Assembly (NCBI GenBank): GCA_029844215.1
Contig: CM056730.1
Location: 48,000,924 to 48,064,923 of the forward strand
Length of the DNA: 64,000 nucleotides
Source of the DNA: Przewalskia tangutica
Taxonomy: Eukaryota; Streptophyta; Magnoliopsida; Solanales; Solanaceae
Direction of reading: 5' to 3'
Part shown: positions 11,704 to 23,565 of the stretch, piece after piece
Layout of the letters: every line of letters starts with the position of its first letter
Numbering within the stretch: position 1 is the first letter of the stretch
The notes under the pieces: generated by a model
Seen by the model: the letters and a program-made list of their open reading frames with translations, nothing else
Told to the model about the DNA's origin: nothing
Database searches by the model: none
Translations under genes and position numbers: made by a program

Positions 11704-12024
11704 ATCCTTCCCCCCTTAGAAACATTCGTCCCGAATGTTCATACTAGGTTCAATCTAAACAGATATAGGTATAGTCTCCTTGGAACTACACCCTATGAAA
11801 CCAATCATGCCACATATGGCCCTAATGTATCACACATGCATATACATAAATCATAAGCCAACCGAGAGTTAAATCTAAAGTGTATAATATCACTATTAAC
11901 TCCCATTCACGGTCTAAAAGAATACTATCTTCGTACCTCAATTTCGCATACTATAACACTTTACTCTTATAATACTTGTTCGCTCTCTTTCTTACCCGTC
12001 GTACTCTTCTCGTACCTCCGAACC
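11704..12024 (-). other. C internal region, 3' end with polypurine tract
   Basis: It starts with TCCTTCCCCCCTTAG, the reverse of a polypurine tract, and then the shared ACATTCG..CGAATGT palindrome. The rest is AT-rich and non-coding. It ends at A2's insertion, with flank GAACC at 12020-12024. Confidence 0.8.
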
Positions 12025-12238
12025 TGTTATACCCCGTATTTCCAGAGTATGTACGTAAAGGAATACGTACAAAAAGTTTGGTCTTAAAGTTAGGCCTTGG
12101 ATGATTTTTTGGGCACAACTCACAAAGCGAATAGTTTTCCGACGAAACGTTTCCACAGCTTTCGTAGGGTAAATTCCGGCTATGCCATTTCTAATTTTTG
12201 CGGATTTTTCCGAGAGACGAAACATTTTGGACCAACGG

Positions 12239-12260
12239 GAGGGCGACACTTGTCACCCTC
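12239..12260 (+). promoter_or_regulatory. U3 palindrome (A2 5' LTR)
   Basis: The arms are GAGGGCGAC and GTCACCCTC around ACTT, with one mismatch, about 170 bp upstream of the TATA box. A perfect version is in A4 (39384-39405). It is a candidate transcription-factor site. Confidence 0.45.
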
Positions 12261-12430
12261 CAATTGATGGATGTGAGGCGTTCATATGGCCGATTGGAGT
12301 TGCCAACTTGGTCAAGTTGTTGGTAAGATATTTTGTGTGCAAGTTGGCTAGGTACACTTGCCCTAATCTTGACCTTACACTTGCCTAGCACTTGGCTAAA
12401 TCTTGGCCATTGGTTGGCCATCCCTTGACC

Positions 12431-12438
12431 TATAAATA
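12431..12438 (+). promoter_or_regulatory. TATA box, A2 5' LTR
   Basis: TATAAATA is followed after about 13 bases by the inverted repeat GATGAAGA/TCTTCATC at the likely RNA start. Confidence 0.78.
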
Positions 12439-13212
12439 CCCCCCTTAAGATGAAGAGTTCTTCATCCACAAATTACTTTCCAAGTCTTGAAAATCCTCCC
12501 TTCTCCCTTGTTAGCCATTTCGTCCAAGCCCTCTTCCCCCTCTAGCCTAAGTGACCCTTGGCCGAGGCTTACTCCCCCCCTAGCCTAGCCGAAATCTACC
12601 CCCCCTCCCTTGGTAGAAAAGTTGCCTTCTAGTATTGTTATAATGCCCAAAATACCCTAGCCCAAATCCCTTAGTCCTTAGTAGAAGTTGTGAAGAACTT
12701 CTAAGGTTTCCTTGGAACTATCGGAGCGTTCAACTTAGGAGCTAAACCTTGCTCAGGCGCGACTTTTATCTTGGATATTATTGGGCTTACCGAGGTAAAT
12801 AAACTTACCCTTCTTTTATAATTAGAGAATATATACTGTAGAAGTATAAGAATAAGTATAAATACTTAGACGAATATTACGTATAGAATTGAATTGTTAT
12901 CACAGTAGAAGGGTTTAAAGAAGAATAATTGAACTGTACTCACATAGGACTGTTTACACAGTAGACTCATATAACTCACCAGGTAGGGTTGTGCTGCCCG
13001 ACTTTCCGTAGGATTGTGAACCCTCTGTTTAGAATGACCTTCATAGTAGTCTAGACTTTGATAGATGTCTGTGACTATTATAGGCTGATTCTCTGTGCGC
13101 GACATATTCAACTTGGCAGAAGGTTTTCGCCGAGAAGGTATGTGATTCTTCCTAAAGCATGATATTTTAAATATATATAGTACGGTAGACGTACATGTGT
13201 TAACTAAATAAT

Positions 13213-13286
13213 AACTACGGCAATGTCTTTCGACTTAAGCCTGAATAATACCTACGGCAATGTCTTGCGACTTAAGCCTGAATAAT
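13213..13286 (+). repeat. 37-bp tandem duplication (A2 5' LTR)
   Basis: There are two copies of a unit with CTACGGCAATGTCTT and GACTTAAGCCTGAATAAT. A3 has only one copy, so the duplication marks the A2 lineage. Confidence 0.8.
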
Positions 13287-13368
13287 AAAGATCTTAAAAA
13301 GTCTTTCAAAAGAATTATAACACAGTTTTGAAAGAAGAAGAATAGTTGTTTTTTTTAAAAACAAGAAG

Positions 13369-13416
13369 CTTAAGGGTTATACTAGCTTTATGGGAAGTTA
13401 AGTATAACGGCTTAAG
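13369..13416 (+). other. 48-nt conserved LTR hairpin (A2 5' LTR)
   Basis: It has the same arms as A1: CTTAAG outer, GTTATAC/GTATAAC middle, TAGCTT/AAGTTA inner. Confidence 0.8.
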
Positions 13417-13659
13417 CTTTATAAAAAGGAACAGTTTACTTATGTGTTTGATAAAAGACTTGTATTGATTTCTGAAAGGTATAATAAGATAGTTTTGGTG
13501 AGTAGACATATTGTGACCCTATGTGTTAGTATCTTGTAACGCTTGTGTAAAGAGGTCAGTCTTACTTATGCTTATGTTGTTTGAACTATAAGCTGTTATG
13601 TTAGTACTATATCACTCACCTCTTGAGATGATACGAGGTTGTCGCCTCCGACGGGGTAG

Positions 13660-13890
13660 ACTCAGGTGATGCAGGACCATGATTCGAGAATACCTCATGC
13701 GGGTCCGGGGCCTATGCGGAGCTACGAGAGTTCGTGTTAGTATGTGGGGTTATGCCTCATGCGGTCTATGTGGCCATGCGGACAACGAGTCCAGGACGAT
13801 GCCGAGGAGTAGCTACCCTCGATGCGGGGTCATACCTCATGCGGGCCCATGTGAGTGGCCTATGCGGACTCCGGGAGTCCAGGATTAGGC
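13660..13890 (+). repeat. TATGCGG degenerate minisatellite (A2 5' LTR)
   Basis: This is a divergent version of the A1 block, with repeated CTCATGCGG and CCTATGCGG units. Confidence 0.65.
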
Positions 13891-14104
13891 TAGCAGAATG
13901 ATGATGTGGGCGAGTGGCCCTGTTTCGATCATTCGCAGCCTAGACAAGACCTATTACAGTTTACCTATTGTTGCTCTTGTTTGTGATGTGGCACTATGTG
14001 CGGTTTCCTTGGTTGTTTCACACATATTTGTAAACTGGTTTTAAAAATGATATGTTTTCATTTAAGTACCTTACAGTTTCGCATACTTAGTACCTGTTGT
14101 ACTG

Positions 14105-14287
14105 ACCTCCTTCGGGGGGCTGCGTTCATGCCGCAGGTAAGGGCAAGCAGGTGCTAGATCCACATCCCAGGATCTCTTTGCATTGGTGTCGAGCTCCATC
14201 TTCTCGGAGGCTCTACTTTTGGTATGATCTCCTGTATTGTAGGTAGTTTTTATCTGATCGGGGTATGGCGGGGCCCCGTCCGCCATA
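14105..14287 (+). other. U5 hairpin cassette (A2 5' LTR)
   Basis: The CCTCC-TTCG-GGGGG stem and CTGCG..CGCAG stem are intact; the later stems are damaged at CHG sites. Confidence 0.7.
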
Positions 14288-14500
14288 GTTGTTTACTTCC
14301 TTAGAGGTGCAGTAGTACTATTATGCAGTTGGGATGTAATCGCAAAAACTTGAGTTATATATATTATCGAAAGGCAAGCTTTTCATCGATAAACTGCTTT
14401 ATTTTACTATGTTTCTGCCTTGTTTTATATTTCCGGTTACTCGATATATGACTACTTGGGTGCCGGTAAGGCACGATCCACGCCCCAACGGGTCGTGACA

Positions 14501-14703
14501 AAAGTGGTATCGAGCGATTAATCCTCGGAAAGTGTCTACGCATCGTATCTAGTAGAGTCTTGATTATCGGTGTGTTGTGCACCACACCAATAATCGAGAG
14601 GCTATAGGATATTTAGGAGTGGTTTCCATTCTTCTCATTCGAGATCGTGCTTTAGAGTCGTGTTATAGGTTGGACCCTCTAACGTATTCCTTTCTATATG
14701 ATT
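14501..14703 (+). other. A2 leader with primer-binding site
   Basis: TGGTATCGAGC at 14505-14515, four bases after the LTR, corresponds to the initiator-Met tRNA site (usual form TGGTATCAGAGC) with one CAG damaged. The remaining leader is shared by all families and reads up to the gag ATG at 14704. Confidence 0.82.
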
Positions 14704-15990
14704 ATGCCTCCACGTAAGGCAACCCGGCCCGAGAAGGCAAGGCGGAGGCGCTAGCAGACACCCGAGTCACGAGGGCTCGTGCCCGGTCTATACCGAGACG
14801 GCGAGTTCTATGACGCCGCCCGGCCCAGCGAGACCACAGCACCACACCTCCCGTCCCACGGCACGGGCGGAGAGTTAGGGTACAAGGAGATGGCCCGACT
14901 ATTGGCTAGAGTTGTGGCTGATACGAGGAGAGGCCGGATGCGGCGATTCGATTCAGCTCGGCTCGGCCGCACCGTGGTACACGAGGCGTATAGTTTGAGA
15001 CTACGAGATTTCTTGAGTTGTAGCCGCGAGTTTTACTGGTCGAGGCGGAGGATGATCCGCAGGAGTTCATCCGTCGCCTTGAAGGATCATGCGGGTGATC
15101 AAGGCCTCGAGACAGTCCGTGACGCCGGTTCGCATCGGCTGCGTGATACCGCAGTCGATTGGTTTGATTCATGGGAGTTATCCCGGGGAGAGCACGCGTC
15201 CCCAGCTACTTGGGATGAGTTCTCAGAGGCTTTCCTCACTCACTTCTTGCCTCCACAGATGAGGAGGGCGCGGGCTGATAGATGTTTCTTGAGGCGAGAG
15301 AGGGCCTTGTCAGGGAGTACAATGTCGAGTTTGATTCATTGGCTCGATATGTCCCAGCATTGGTAGCAGATATGGAGGATAGGGTGCACCGCTACGTCAC
15401 CGGGCTAGATGATTATATGGCCGAGTCATGTGCGGGTGTTTCTCTCCAGCCGGGTATGGACATTACCCGTATGCAGGCTCACGCCCTTGGATGCGAGGAG
15501 CGCAGAGGTCGACGAGTGGACAGACAGCAGCAGAAGAAGGCCAGGACGGGAGGGTCTTCTGGTGGCTATCGTGGTGGGCGGCCTCAGCAGCAGTCTAGAT
15601 TTGCACCACAGCCAGCTCAGAGCACTCCGCGCGTCCTCGGCCGCGGCGAGTATTCGAGGCGCACTGGGGCCCGTGGCTTGACGCGTCGAGTAGCGAGAAG
15701 TGCGGCGATCGGGACCACCCCCCCAGTGTGGCCGATGAGGTAGATCCACTTACGGGAAGTGTGGTCCTGCTTTGGGAGCTGGTTACAGTTGTGGCCAGCG
15801 AGTCACTTTGCGGCTGTCGGCCGGGGCGACAGCGGTGGTAGGGCTCACGCCGGGTTCTTGCCGCTTCATCATCTCCTACGATTACTCGCCGGAGGCGTGT
15901 ACACATGGGTCGCCAGTCGCGGCAGAGGTCGTGGCTCGGGTCCCAGTTCTAGCGGTCCTCAGAACCGCATTTATGCTTTGTCCAGCCGAC
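14704..15990 (+). pseudogene. gag: A2 gag (broken)
   Basis: It starts at ATG 14704 (MPPRKATR). The gag core TAVDWFDSWELSRGEHA and WDEFSEAFLTHFLPPQMRR is readable in one frame at about 15140-15270. The next block continues in another frame: EYNVEFDSLARYVPALVADM, VTGLDDYMAESCAGVSLQPG, QAHALGCEERR (15310-15520). The nucleocapsid part after 15600 (Arg/Gly/Gln-rich, then zinc knuckles) is scrambled, and no intact CCHC can be read. The damage is again concentrated at CAG, CTG and CCG. Product identity is certain; function is lost as written. Confidence 0.88.
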
Positions 15991-18900
15991 AGGATCAGGA
16001 GGCCTCACCTGATGTCGTCACAGGTACCTTATCAGTTTCTGGGTTTGATGTTTATGCTTTGATAGATCCGGGTTCTACTCTGTCCTATATATCTCCCCTT
16101 GTTGCTAGTAGGATAGGGGTAGAGCCTGAGTCCATAGACCCTTTCGAGGTAGCTACGCCAGTGGGTGATTCGGTGGTAGCTCGGCGGGTATATAGAGCTT
16201 GTCCTGTGACCATTTACAGTCGTCAGACCCTAGCCGACTTGATAGAGTTGGAAATGATTGACTTCGACGTGATTATGGGGATGGATTGGCTAGCTTCTTG
16301 CTACGCCAATGTAGACTGCAGAGAGAGAGTAGTACGGTTCGGTTTCACGAGGCCGGTTGTTGAGTGGGAGGAGCACGGTATCGCCGAGGGTAGGTTTAGT
16401 TCCTACCTCAAGGCTAGGAAGATGGTGCGAGAAGGGTATATCTACCATCTCGTTAGGGTGTTTGATCGAGGCTGCGATGCAGATTTTGATCGGTCCAGAG
16501 TCGAGAGTTCCCGACGTGTTTCCGGACGACCTCGGGTATCCCTCCCGAGAGGAGATTGAGTTTTGTATAGACACATTGCGGACACTCGGCTATTTCCATT
16601 CCGCCATACGAATGGCACCGCCGAGTTGAGAGAGTTGAAGGATCACTAGGATTTCTTTGGAGAAGGGCTTCATCGTGCCTAGTGTTTCACCCCGGGAGCG
16701 CGGTATTGTTCGTGAAGAAGAAGGGCGGGGCGCTGCGCGTGTGTTGACTTCTGACGGTGAACAAGGTGACCATTAAGAACGAATACCCCTTCCTGTGATT
16801 GATGATTTGTTCGACCGATTGCGAGCGCGAGATGTTTTCAAGGTTGATCTACGGTGGGCTATCATCAAAGTGCGAGTCGAGAGAGGTGGATGTCCCTAGA
16901 TCGCATTCAGGACCCGTGCGGGCATTATGAGATCAGGGTCATCTCTTTTGGCTTGACCAAAGCTCCGGCGCTATTCATGGAATTGATCAACCGAGTCTTC
17001 AAACCATTTTGGACACGTTTGTAATAGTGTTCATTGATGATATCTTGGTTTATTCGCTCGGAAGCGAGGAGCACGCGAGCATTTGAGGCGATCGTGGCGA
17101 TTCTCGGGATCAGCGATTACGCCAAGTTTTCCAAATGTGAGTTTTGGTTGACTTCAGTGGCGTTTCTCGGGCATATTGTCGGGGCTGATGGCATTCGAGT
17201 GGATACGGCCAAGATCGAGGCAGTCAGGACTTGGCCTAGACCTACTACTCCGACAGAGGTTCGCAGTTTTCTGGGCCTTGCAGGATATTATCGGCGGTTC
17301 GTAGAGAAGTTTGCTTCTATCTCTGCACCATTGACCAGGCTGACTCAGAAGCGCCAAGTTTGATGGTGATGCTTGTGGCGGTGGTTTCCGATTCTTTGAA
17401 GGAGGCGGCGACCGCCCCCGTTCTTACTCTTCCAGAGGGTCCAGACGGTTATGTTGTGTATTGTGATGCGTCAGGCATCGGGCTGGGATGTGTGTTGATG
17501 CAGCATGGTAGAGTTATAGCGTACGCATCCCGACAGCTTAAGAAACACGAGAGGAACTACCCCACCCATGATTTGGAATTGGCAGCAGTGATTCACGCTT
17601 TGAAGATCTGGAGGCACTATTTGTATGGGGTTCACGTGGATATTTATACAGACCACAAGAGCCTCCAGTATATCTTCAGCCAGAGGGAGCTGAACTTACG
17701 ACAGAGACGGTGGTTAGAGTTGCTTAAGGATTACGATGTTGATATCCTGTACCACCCGGGGAAGGCCAATGTTGTGGCAGATGCTCTTAGTCGTAGGTCG
17801 ATGGGGAGCCTATCAGATGTGCAGCTAGAGAGAAGGGACATGGTTCGTGATTTGCACCAGTTAGCGAGCCTTGGTGTCCGTTTGATTGATTCTGATAGCA
17901 GTGGGGTTAGAGTTCGTGAGGTTGCCGAGTCTTCCATCGTCGAGGAGGTGAAGAGGCAACAGTTCGAGGATCCAGCTTTGATTCGATATCGTGATACAGC
18001 TCTTCGTGAGGGCAATGGTCCTTTTGAGGTAGCACCTGATGGGGTGCTAAGGTTTGAGGGCAGATTGTGTGTTCGGATGTTTCAGGACTTGGCAAGAGTT
18101 CTTGGGGAAGCACGGCGCGGCGTTACTCTATCCATCCGTGGTCGACCAAGATGTACCACGACCTTAGATCGTGTATTGGTGGGATGGCTTGAAGAGGACG
18201 TTGCGAGTTCGTAGCTCGGTGCCGTGTTGTCGCAGTGAAGGTAGAGCACGAGAGACACGGTGGTTTGTTGCAGCGATAGAGATCCCGACACGGAAGTGGG
18301 AGGTAATCAACATGGACTTCATCACAGGATTACCTCGCACTCGGAGGAGACATGATTCTATATGGGTTATCGCCGAAGTGACGAAATCAGCCCACTTTCT
18401 TCCCGTCGGGGCGACTTTTGGCCGAGGATTATGCCGACTTTACATCCGAGAGATCGCCGATCGCATGGAGTCCCTACTTCGATCATATCGCATGCAGGAG
18501 CCCGCCATTTCGGCTAACCGGAGGTCCTTCCAGAGGGTTTAGGGGCGGTGAGCCCGAAATCGCATTTCATCCACGAGCAGACGGACAGGCGAGCGCACTA
18601 TCCGCACTCGAGGATATCTTTGCGAGCCCGTGTTATTGACCAGTGGTAGTTGGGAGGATCATTTGCCTCTAGTTGAGTTCGCGTATAATAATAGCTACCA
18701 CTCAAGATTCGGGATGGCGCCTTATGAGGCCTTGTATGAGAGGAAGTGCAGATCGCCTATAGGTTGGTTCGAGGTGGGCGAGTGCGGCTAGTGGGACGGT
18801 TGGTGCGTGAGCGATGGATAAGGTGAAGCTTATCCGAGAGCGGCTATCGATGACTCGTAGTCGACAGAATCGTATGCAGATCATCGCCGCCGACATCCGA

Positions 18901-19341
18901 GTTCGATTGATGATTGGGTTTTCTGAAGGTGTCACCCATGAAGGGTGTGATGAGATTCGGGAAGAAGGGAAACTTCGGCCGTACATCGGGCGTTTGATTG
19001 TCCGAGGTAGGCAAGGTTGCCTATGAGTTGATCTGCGTCCGTCGATCCGGAGGCGGTGCATCCGGTGTTTCACGTTTCTATCGAGGAGATGTATCGGGGA
19101 TCCATCTAGGGTACATCCGATTGACGATGTCCGGTGACCAGGGGTTATCGATGAGAGATTCCCATAGCGATAATCGATCGTCGGAGTTAGGCGTCTGCGG
19201 ACGAAGGACGTGTCATCCGTCAAAGTCTTGTTGCTTAACGAGCACAGGGAGGATAATACGTTTGAAGACGATCACGACAAGATGCAGAAGTATCCTCACC
19301 TATTCCCCACACCTCCAGGTAATTCACTTTCCTACTTGTAA
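15991..19341 (+). pseudogene. pol: A2 pol: PR-RT-RH-IN-chromodomain (broken)
   Basis: Protease is clean at about 16020-16480 (ALIDPGSTLSYIS, DFDVIMGMDWLASC). The N-terminal half of RT (16560-17030) is badly scrambled, but FIDDILVYS survives near 17029. The RT connection region is clean at about 17100-17350 (HIVGADGIRVDTAKIEAV). RNase H is the best in the window, 17400-17810, with all four acidic positions visible in YCDASG, DLELAAV, IYTDHKSL and ADALSRR. Integrase begins with VLRFEGRLCV (18045) and then breaks. NMDFITGLP is near 18310. The chromodomain (about 19150-19310) has many substitutions. The stop is TAA 19339-19341. Confidence 0.92.
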
Positions 19342-19479
19342 ATCTTCATTATCGTTTATGCCTAAGTGTTGTTTTATGGCCGTGTGTGGCTTTTGTAAAC
19401 TGTTTAAGTTTTGAAGAACCTTATCGTTATATGTCTTGGGAAGGAACATTCGGGACGAATGTTTCTAAGGAGGGGAGAA
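19342..19479 (+). other. A2 3' tail and polypurine tract
   Basis: Non-coding, with the GAACATTCGGGACGAATGTTT near-palindrome, ending in AAGGAGGGGAGAA directly before the LTR TG at 19480. Confidence 0.85.
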
Positions 19480-19885
19480 TGTTATACCCCGTATTTCCAG
19501 AGTATGTACGTAAAGGAATACGTACAAAAAGTTTGGTCTTAAAGTTAGGCCTTGGACGATTTTTTGGGCACAACTCACAAAGCGAATAGTTTTCCGACGA
19601 AACGTTTCCACAGCTTTCGTAGGGTAAATTCCGGCTATGCCATTTCTAATTTTTGCGGATTTTTCCGAGAGACGAAACATTTTGGACCAACGGGAGGGCG
19701 ACACTTGTCACCCTCCAATTGATGGATGTGAGGCGTTCATATGGCCGATTGGAGTTGCCAACTTGGTCAAGTTGTTGGTAAGATATTTTGTGTGCAAGTT
19801 GGCTAGGTACACTTTCCCTAATCTTGACCTTACACTTGCCTAGCACTTGGCTAAATCTTGGCCATTGGTTGGCCATCCCTTGACC

Positions 19886-19893
19886 TATAAATA
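19886..19893 (+). promoter_or_regulatory. TATA box, A2 3' LTR
   Basis: TATAAATA in the same context as the 5' LTR copy. Confidence 0.72.
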
Positions 19894-20823
19894 CCCCCCT
19901 TAAGATGAAGAGTTCTTCATCCACAAATTACTTTCCAAGTCTTGAAAATCCTCCCTTCTCCCTTGTTAGCCATTTCGTCCAAGCCCTCTTCCCCCTCTAG
20001 CCTAAGTGACCCTTGGCCGAGGCTTACTCCCCCCTAGCCTAGCCGAAATCTACCCCCCCTCCCTTGGTAGAAAAGTTGCCTTCTAGTATTGTTATAATGC
20101 CCAAAATACCCTAGCCCAAATCCCTTAGTCCTTAGTAGAAGTTGTGAAGAACTTCTAAGGTTTCCTTGGAACTATCGGAGCGTTCAACTTAGGAGCTAAA
20201 CCTTGCTCAGGCGCGACTTTTATCTTGGATATTATTGGGCTTACCGAGGTAAATAAACTTACCCTTCTTTTTATAATTAGAGAATATATATTGTAGAAGT
20301 ATAAGAATAAGTATGAATACTTAGACGAATATTACAGAATAGAATTGAACTGTTATCACAGTAGAAGGGTTTAAAAGAAGAATAATTGAACTGTACTCAC
20401 ATAGGACTGTTTACACAGTAGACTCATATAACTCACCAGGTAGGGTTGTGCTGCCCGACTTTCCGTAGGATTGTGAACCCTCTGTTTAGAATGACCTTCA
20501 TAGTAGTCTAGACTTTGATAGATGTCTGTGACTATTATAGGCTGATTCTCTGTGCGCGACATATTCAACTTGGCAGAAGGTTTTCGCCGAGAAGGTATGT
20601 GATTCTTCCTAAAGCATGATATTTTAAATATATATAGTACGGTAGACGTACATGTGTTCACTAAATAATAACTACGGCAATGTCTTTCGACTTAAGCCTG
20701 AATAATACCTACGGCAATGTCTTGCGACTTAAGCCTGAATAATAAAGATCTTAAAAAGTCTTTCAAAAGAATTATAACACAGTTTTGAAAGAAGAAGAAT
20801 AGTTGTTTTTTTAAAACAAGAAG

Positions 20824-20871
20824 CTTAAGGGTTATACTAGCTTTATGGGAAGTTAAGTATAACGGCTTAAG
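20824..20871 (+). other. 48-nt conserved LTR hairpin (A2 3' LTR)
   Basis: Identical in arms and length to the copy in the A2 5' LTR. Confidence 0.8.
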
Positions 20872-21389
20872 CTTTATAAAAAAGGAACAGATTACTTATG
20901 TGGTTGATAAAAGACTTGTATTGATTTCTGAAAGGTATAATAAGATAGTTTTGGTGAGTAGACATATTGTGACCCTATGTGTTAGTATCTTGTAACGCTT
21001 GTGTAAAGAGGTCAGTCTTACTTATGCTTATGTTGTTTGAACTATAAGCTGTTATGTTAGTACTATATCACTCACCTCTTGAGATGATACCGGGGGTTAA
21101 GCTGCCCTCCGATGCGGGGTAGACTCAGGTGATGCAGGACCATGATTCGAGAATACCTCATGCGGGTCGGGGGCTATCTTGAGCTACGAGTTCCAGGTTA
21201 GTATGTGGGGTTATGCCTCATGCGGTCTATGTGGCCATGCGGACAACGAGTCCAGGACGATGCCGAGGAGTAGCTACCCTCGATGCGGGGTCATACCTCA
21301 TGCGGGCCCATGTGAGTGGCCTATGCGGACTCTGGGAGTCCAGGATTAGGCTAGCAGAATGATGATGTGGGCGAGTGGCCCTGTTTCGA

Positions 21390-22207
21390 CCCATTATCGC
21401 ACTAATTCTCATTCTTGGTCCGAAATAAGTCTTACTACCCGAGAAGGCCTTGTACATCAAAGGTTTCTGCGGTTATCAATACTCTAAAGTTCACAATTTT
21501 TTTTTTATCACCAGCCTACATTATCAGTCCCTACACACGGGAAATGTAGCTTCTCAATATCTCAAAATCATGTTGTCTTACTCACGACAACTCTATTTAC
21601 TCCATACCAATATTTCCTTTTAATTCTATGGAAAATCGGGCAGCACTTCCTTTGTTTCTACGCACTTTTCCACCTTTTCCAAGGCCCGTATTCAACAACC
21701 TATACGCCACATTTAAGGCACAACTAACAGCCAACCAAAAGGGATTACACGCCTTAACAAGACGTGTAAAATTTTGCCCCACAATAAATACAAGACAGTC
21801 CGCAAAATAGAGCACAATATATCCAATATTTAGGTTTTACCAATTCATGGCAACTCATAATCACCCTATGCAACACACATATTACCCTCATACATATAAC
21901 CGTATAGATGTACATCATTGTACAAACTATACAACAATTTATACTAACCTGGATACACAATCCATATAATCTTTCTTGGGTCACTGTCGTCATTCTCACA
22001 GCTGCAATCAACATAACTCGTTAGGGAGAGACGACCCTAACAACACAGCTCTATCGCACGATCTTAGAGTGAGAAGAATGGAAACCAATCCTAAATGTCT
22101 TGCAGCCTCCTGATTATAGATGTGGTGCACAACACACCGATAATCAAGACTCTACTAGACACGGTCTGTAGACACTTTCTGAGGACTAACTGCTTTGATA
22201 CCACTTT
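21390..22207 (-). other. C internal region, 5' part with leader and primer site
   Basis: It starts with sequence similar to E's internal tail (31967-32010). It then contains a block matching the E LTR at 30056-30210 (GGAAAATCGGGCAGCACTTCC), possibly a captured LTR piece. The leader follows. The primer site on the minus strand reads TGGTATCAAAGC (22203-22192). No protein motif is seen in the 800 bp. Confidence 0.75.
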
Positions 22208-22452
22208 TGTCACGACCCAACCCCGGGCCCGCGACTGGTGCCCTACCTGGGCACCCTTCTAATCATACAATACCAAAATAACTGCGGAAAATAAGTAACA
22301 CATTTTTTTTCTTTTAAAACCAAGGCAAAACCGATAAGGCTGCCATAATATAAATCACCCAAAAAGGGCTTACACTATCCAAAAATGTAATTACAACTCT
22401 AACCAGTCCAGCCCACATGTGAATACATACCTCTAAGATTTTTGGACCAATA

Positions 22453-22623
22453 CTATGACGGGACAAGACCCCGCCGTACCCCTGAATATACATAGCCATG
22501 ACGACAAGCTCCGGAACATTGGAGACATCTCAAAATGCTGAACCAGGATCCTAAGCTTGCGGATCCACAACTGTGTACCTAAACCTGCGGACATGAATGC
22601 AGCCCCCCCGAAGGGGGTCAGTA
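22453..22623 (-). other. U5 hairpin cassette (C 5' LTR)
   Basis: A cleaner copy than in the C 3' LTR. The last stem shows a G-T wobble where A1 has G-C and E has A-T. Confidence 0.72.
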
Positions 22624-22889
22624 CAACAGGTACCGAATATGGAACGGAAATAAAGTACAGTAAACAGATCATAACTGTACAAAAGAATGACAGGGGCAAG
22701 TATAAAAAGGGTACATACCAGATCCTACCGTGTCATTACCATCTCGTGAACTTAATCGTACCTTATTATCTTTTCCCATTTTTCAATAAAAGTTATAGTC
22801 ACATTCTTACGTACATGCTTAGGAAAACCCATCAAGTTCATTACCATATAACTTACTTACCTTACATAACATAATCCGGCCCTTTATGG

Positions 22890-23565
22890 AGGACGCTATA
22901 CCGCCTACCGATCTGAGACGCGATAAAGTCACATAGTCTGCCCATAAAGGTTTACTGCCCGGCCCATTCCTGGGACGCGATACGGTCACATAGTCTGCCC
23001 ATAAAGGTATACTGCCCGGCCCATTTCTGGGACGCGATAATGTCATATAGTCTGCCCATAAAGGTATACTGCCCGGCCCATTCCTGGGACGCGATAAGGT
23101 CACATAGTCTGCCCATAAAGGTATACTGCCCGACCCATTTCTGGGACGCGATAATGTCATATAGTCTGCCCATAAAGGTATACTGCCCGACCCATTTCTG
23201 GGACGCGATAATGTCATATAGTCTGCCCATAAAGGTATACTGCCCGACCCATTTCTGGGACGCGATAATGTCATATAATCTGCCCATAAAGGTATACTGC
23301 CCGGCCCATTCCTGGGACGCGATAAGGTCACATAGTCTGCCCATAAAGGTATACTGCCCTACCCATTTCTGGGACGCGATAATGTCATATAGTTTGCCCA
23401 TAAAGGTATACTGCCCGGCCCATTTCTGGGACGCGATAATGTCATATAGTCTGCCCATAAGGTATCTTTGCGGCCCATTTCTGGGACGCGATAATGTCAT
23501 ATAGTCTGCCCATAAAGGTATACTGCCCGACCCATTTCTGGGACGCGATAATGTCATATAAAATC
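22890..23565 (-). repeat. 57-bp minisatellite (C 5' LTR), about 11 copies
   Basis: The same unit and similar order of unit variants as the array at 8841-9515, as expected for two LTRs of one element. Confidence 0.92.

Larger units (their letters stand above)
12025..14500 (+). repeat. A2 5' LTR (2.5 kb)
   Basis: It runs from TGTTATACCCCG to GGTCGTGACA. It contains the inverted repeat GTACGTA..TACGTAC near the start, a U3 palindrome (12239-12260), TATA (12431), donor-like AAG|GTATGT (GT at 13138), a 37-bp duplication (13213-13286), the 48-nt hairpin (13369-13416), a TATGCGG block (13660-13890) and the U5 hairpins (14105-14287). Confidence 0.95.
12025..21389 (+). mobile_element. A2: Ty3/gypsy chromovirus, 3' LTR truncated
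   Basis: The 5' LTR is 12025-14500, the internal region 14501-19479 and the partial 3' LTR 19480-21389. Over their shared length the LTRs are nearly identical (single-base differences and short indels on inspection), so insertion was recent. The 3' LTR stops at a point matching 13929 in the 5' LTR, so about 570 bp and the right target duplication are missing. It sits in C's internal region. Confidence 0.93.
19480..21389 (+). repeat. A2 3' LTR, 3'-truncated (1.9 kb)
   Basis: It is nearly identical to 12025-13929, including the 37-bp duplication (20669-20743) and a variant TATGCGG block (about 21100-21350). It ends abruptly after GGCCCTGTTTCGA and joins C internal sequence. U5 with the hairpin cassette and the CA end are missing, so this copy could not serve as an integration end. 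Confidence 0.9.
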
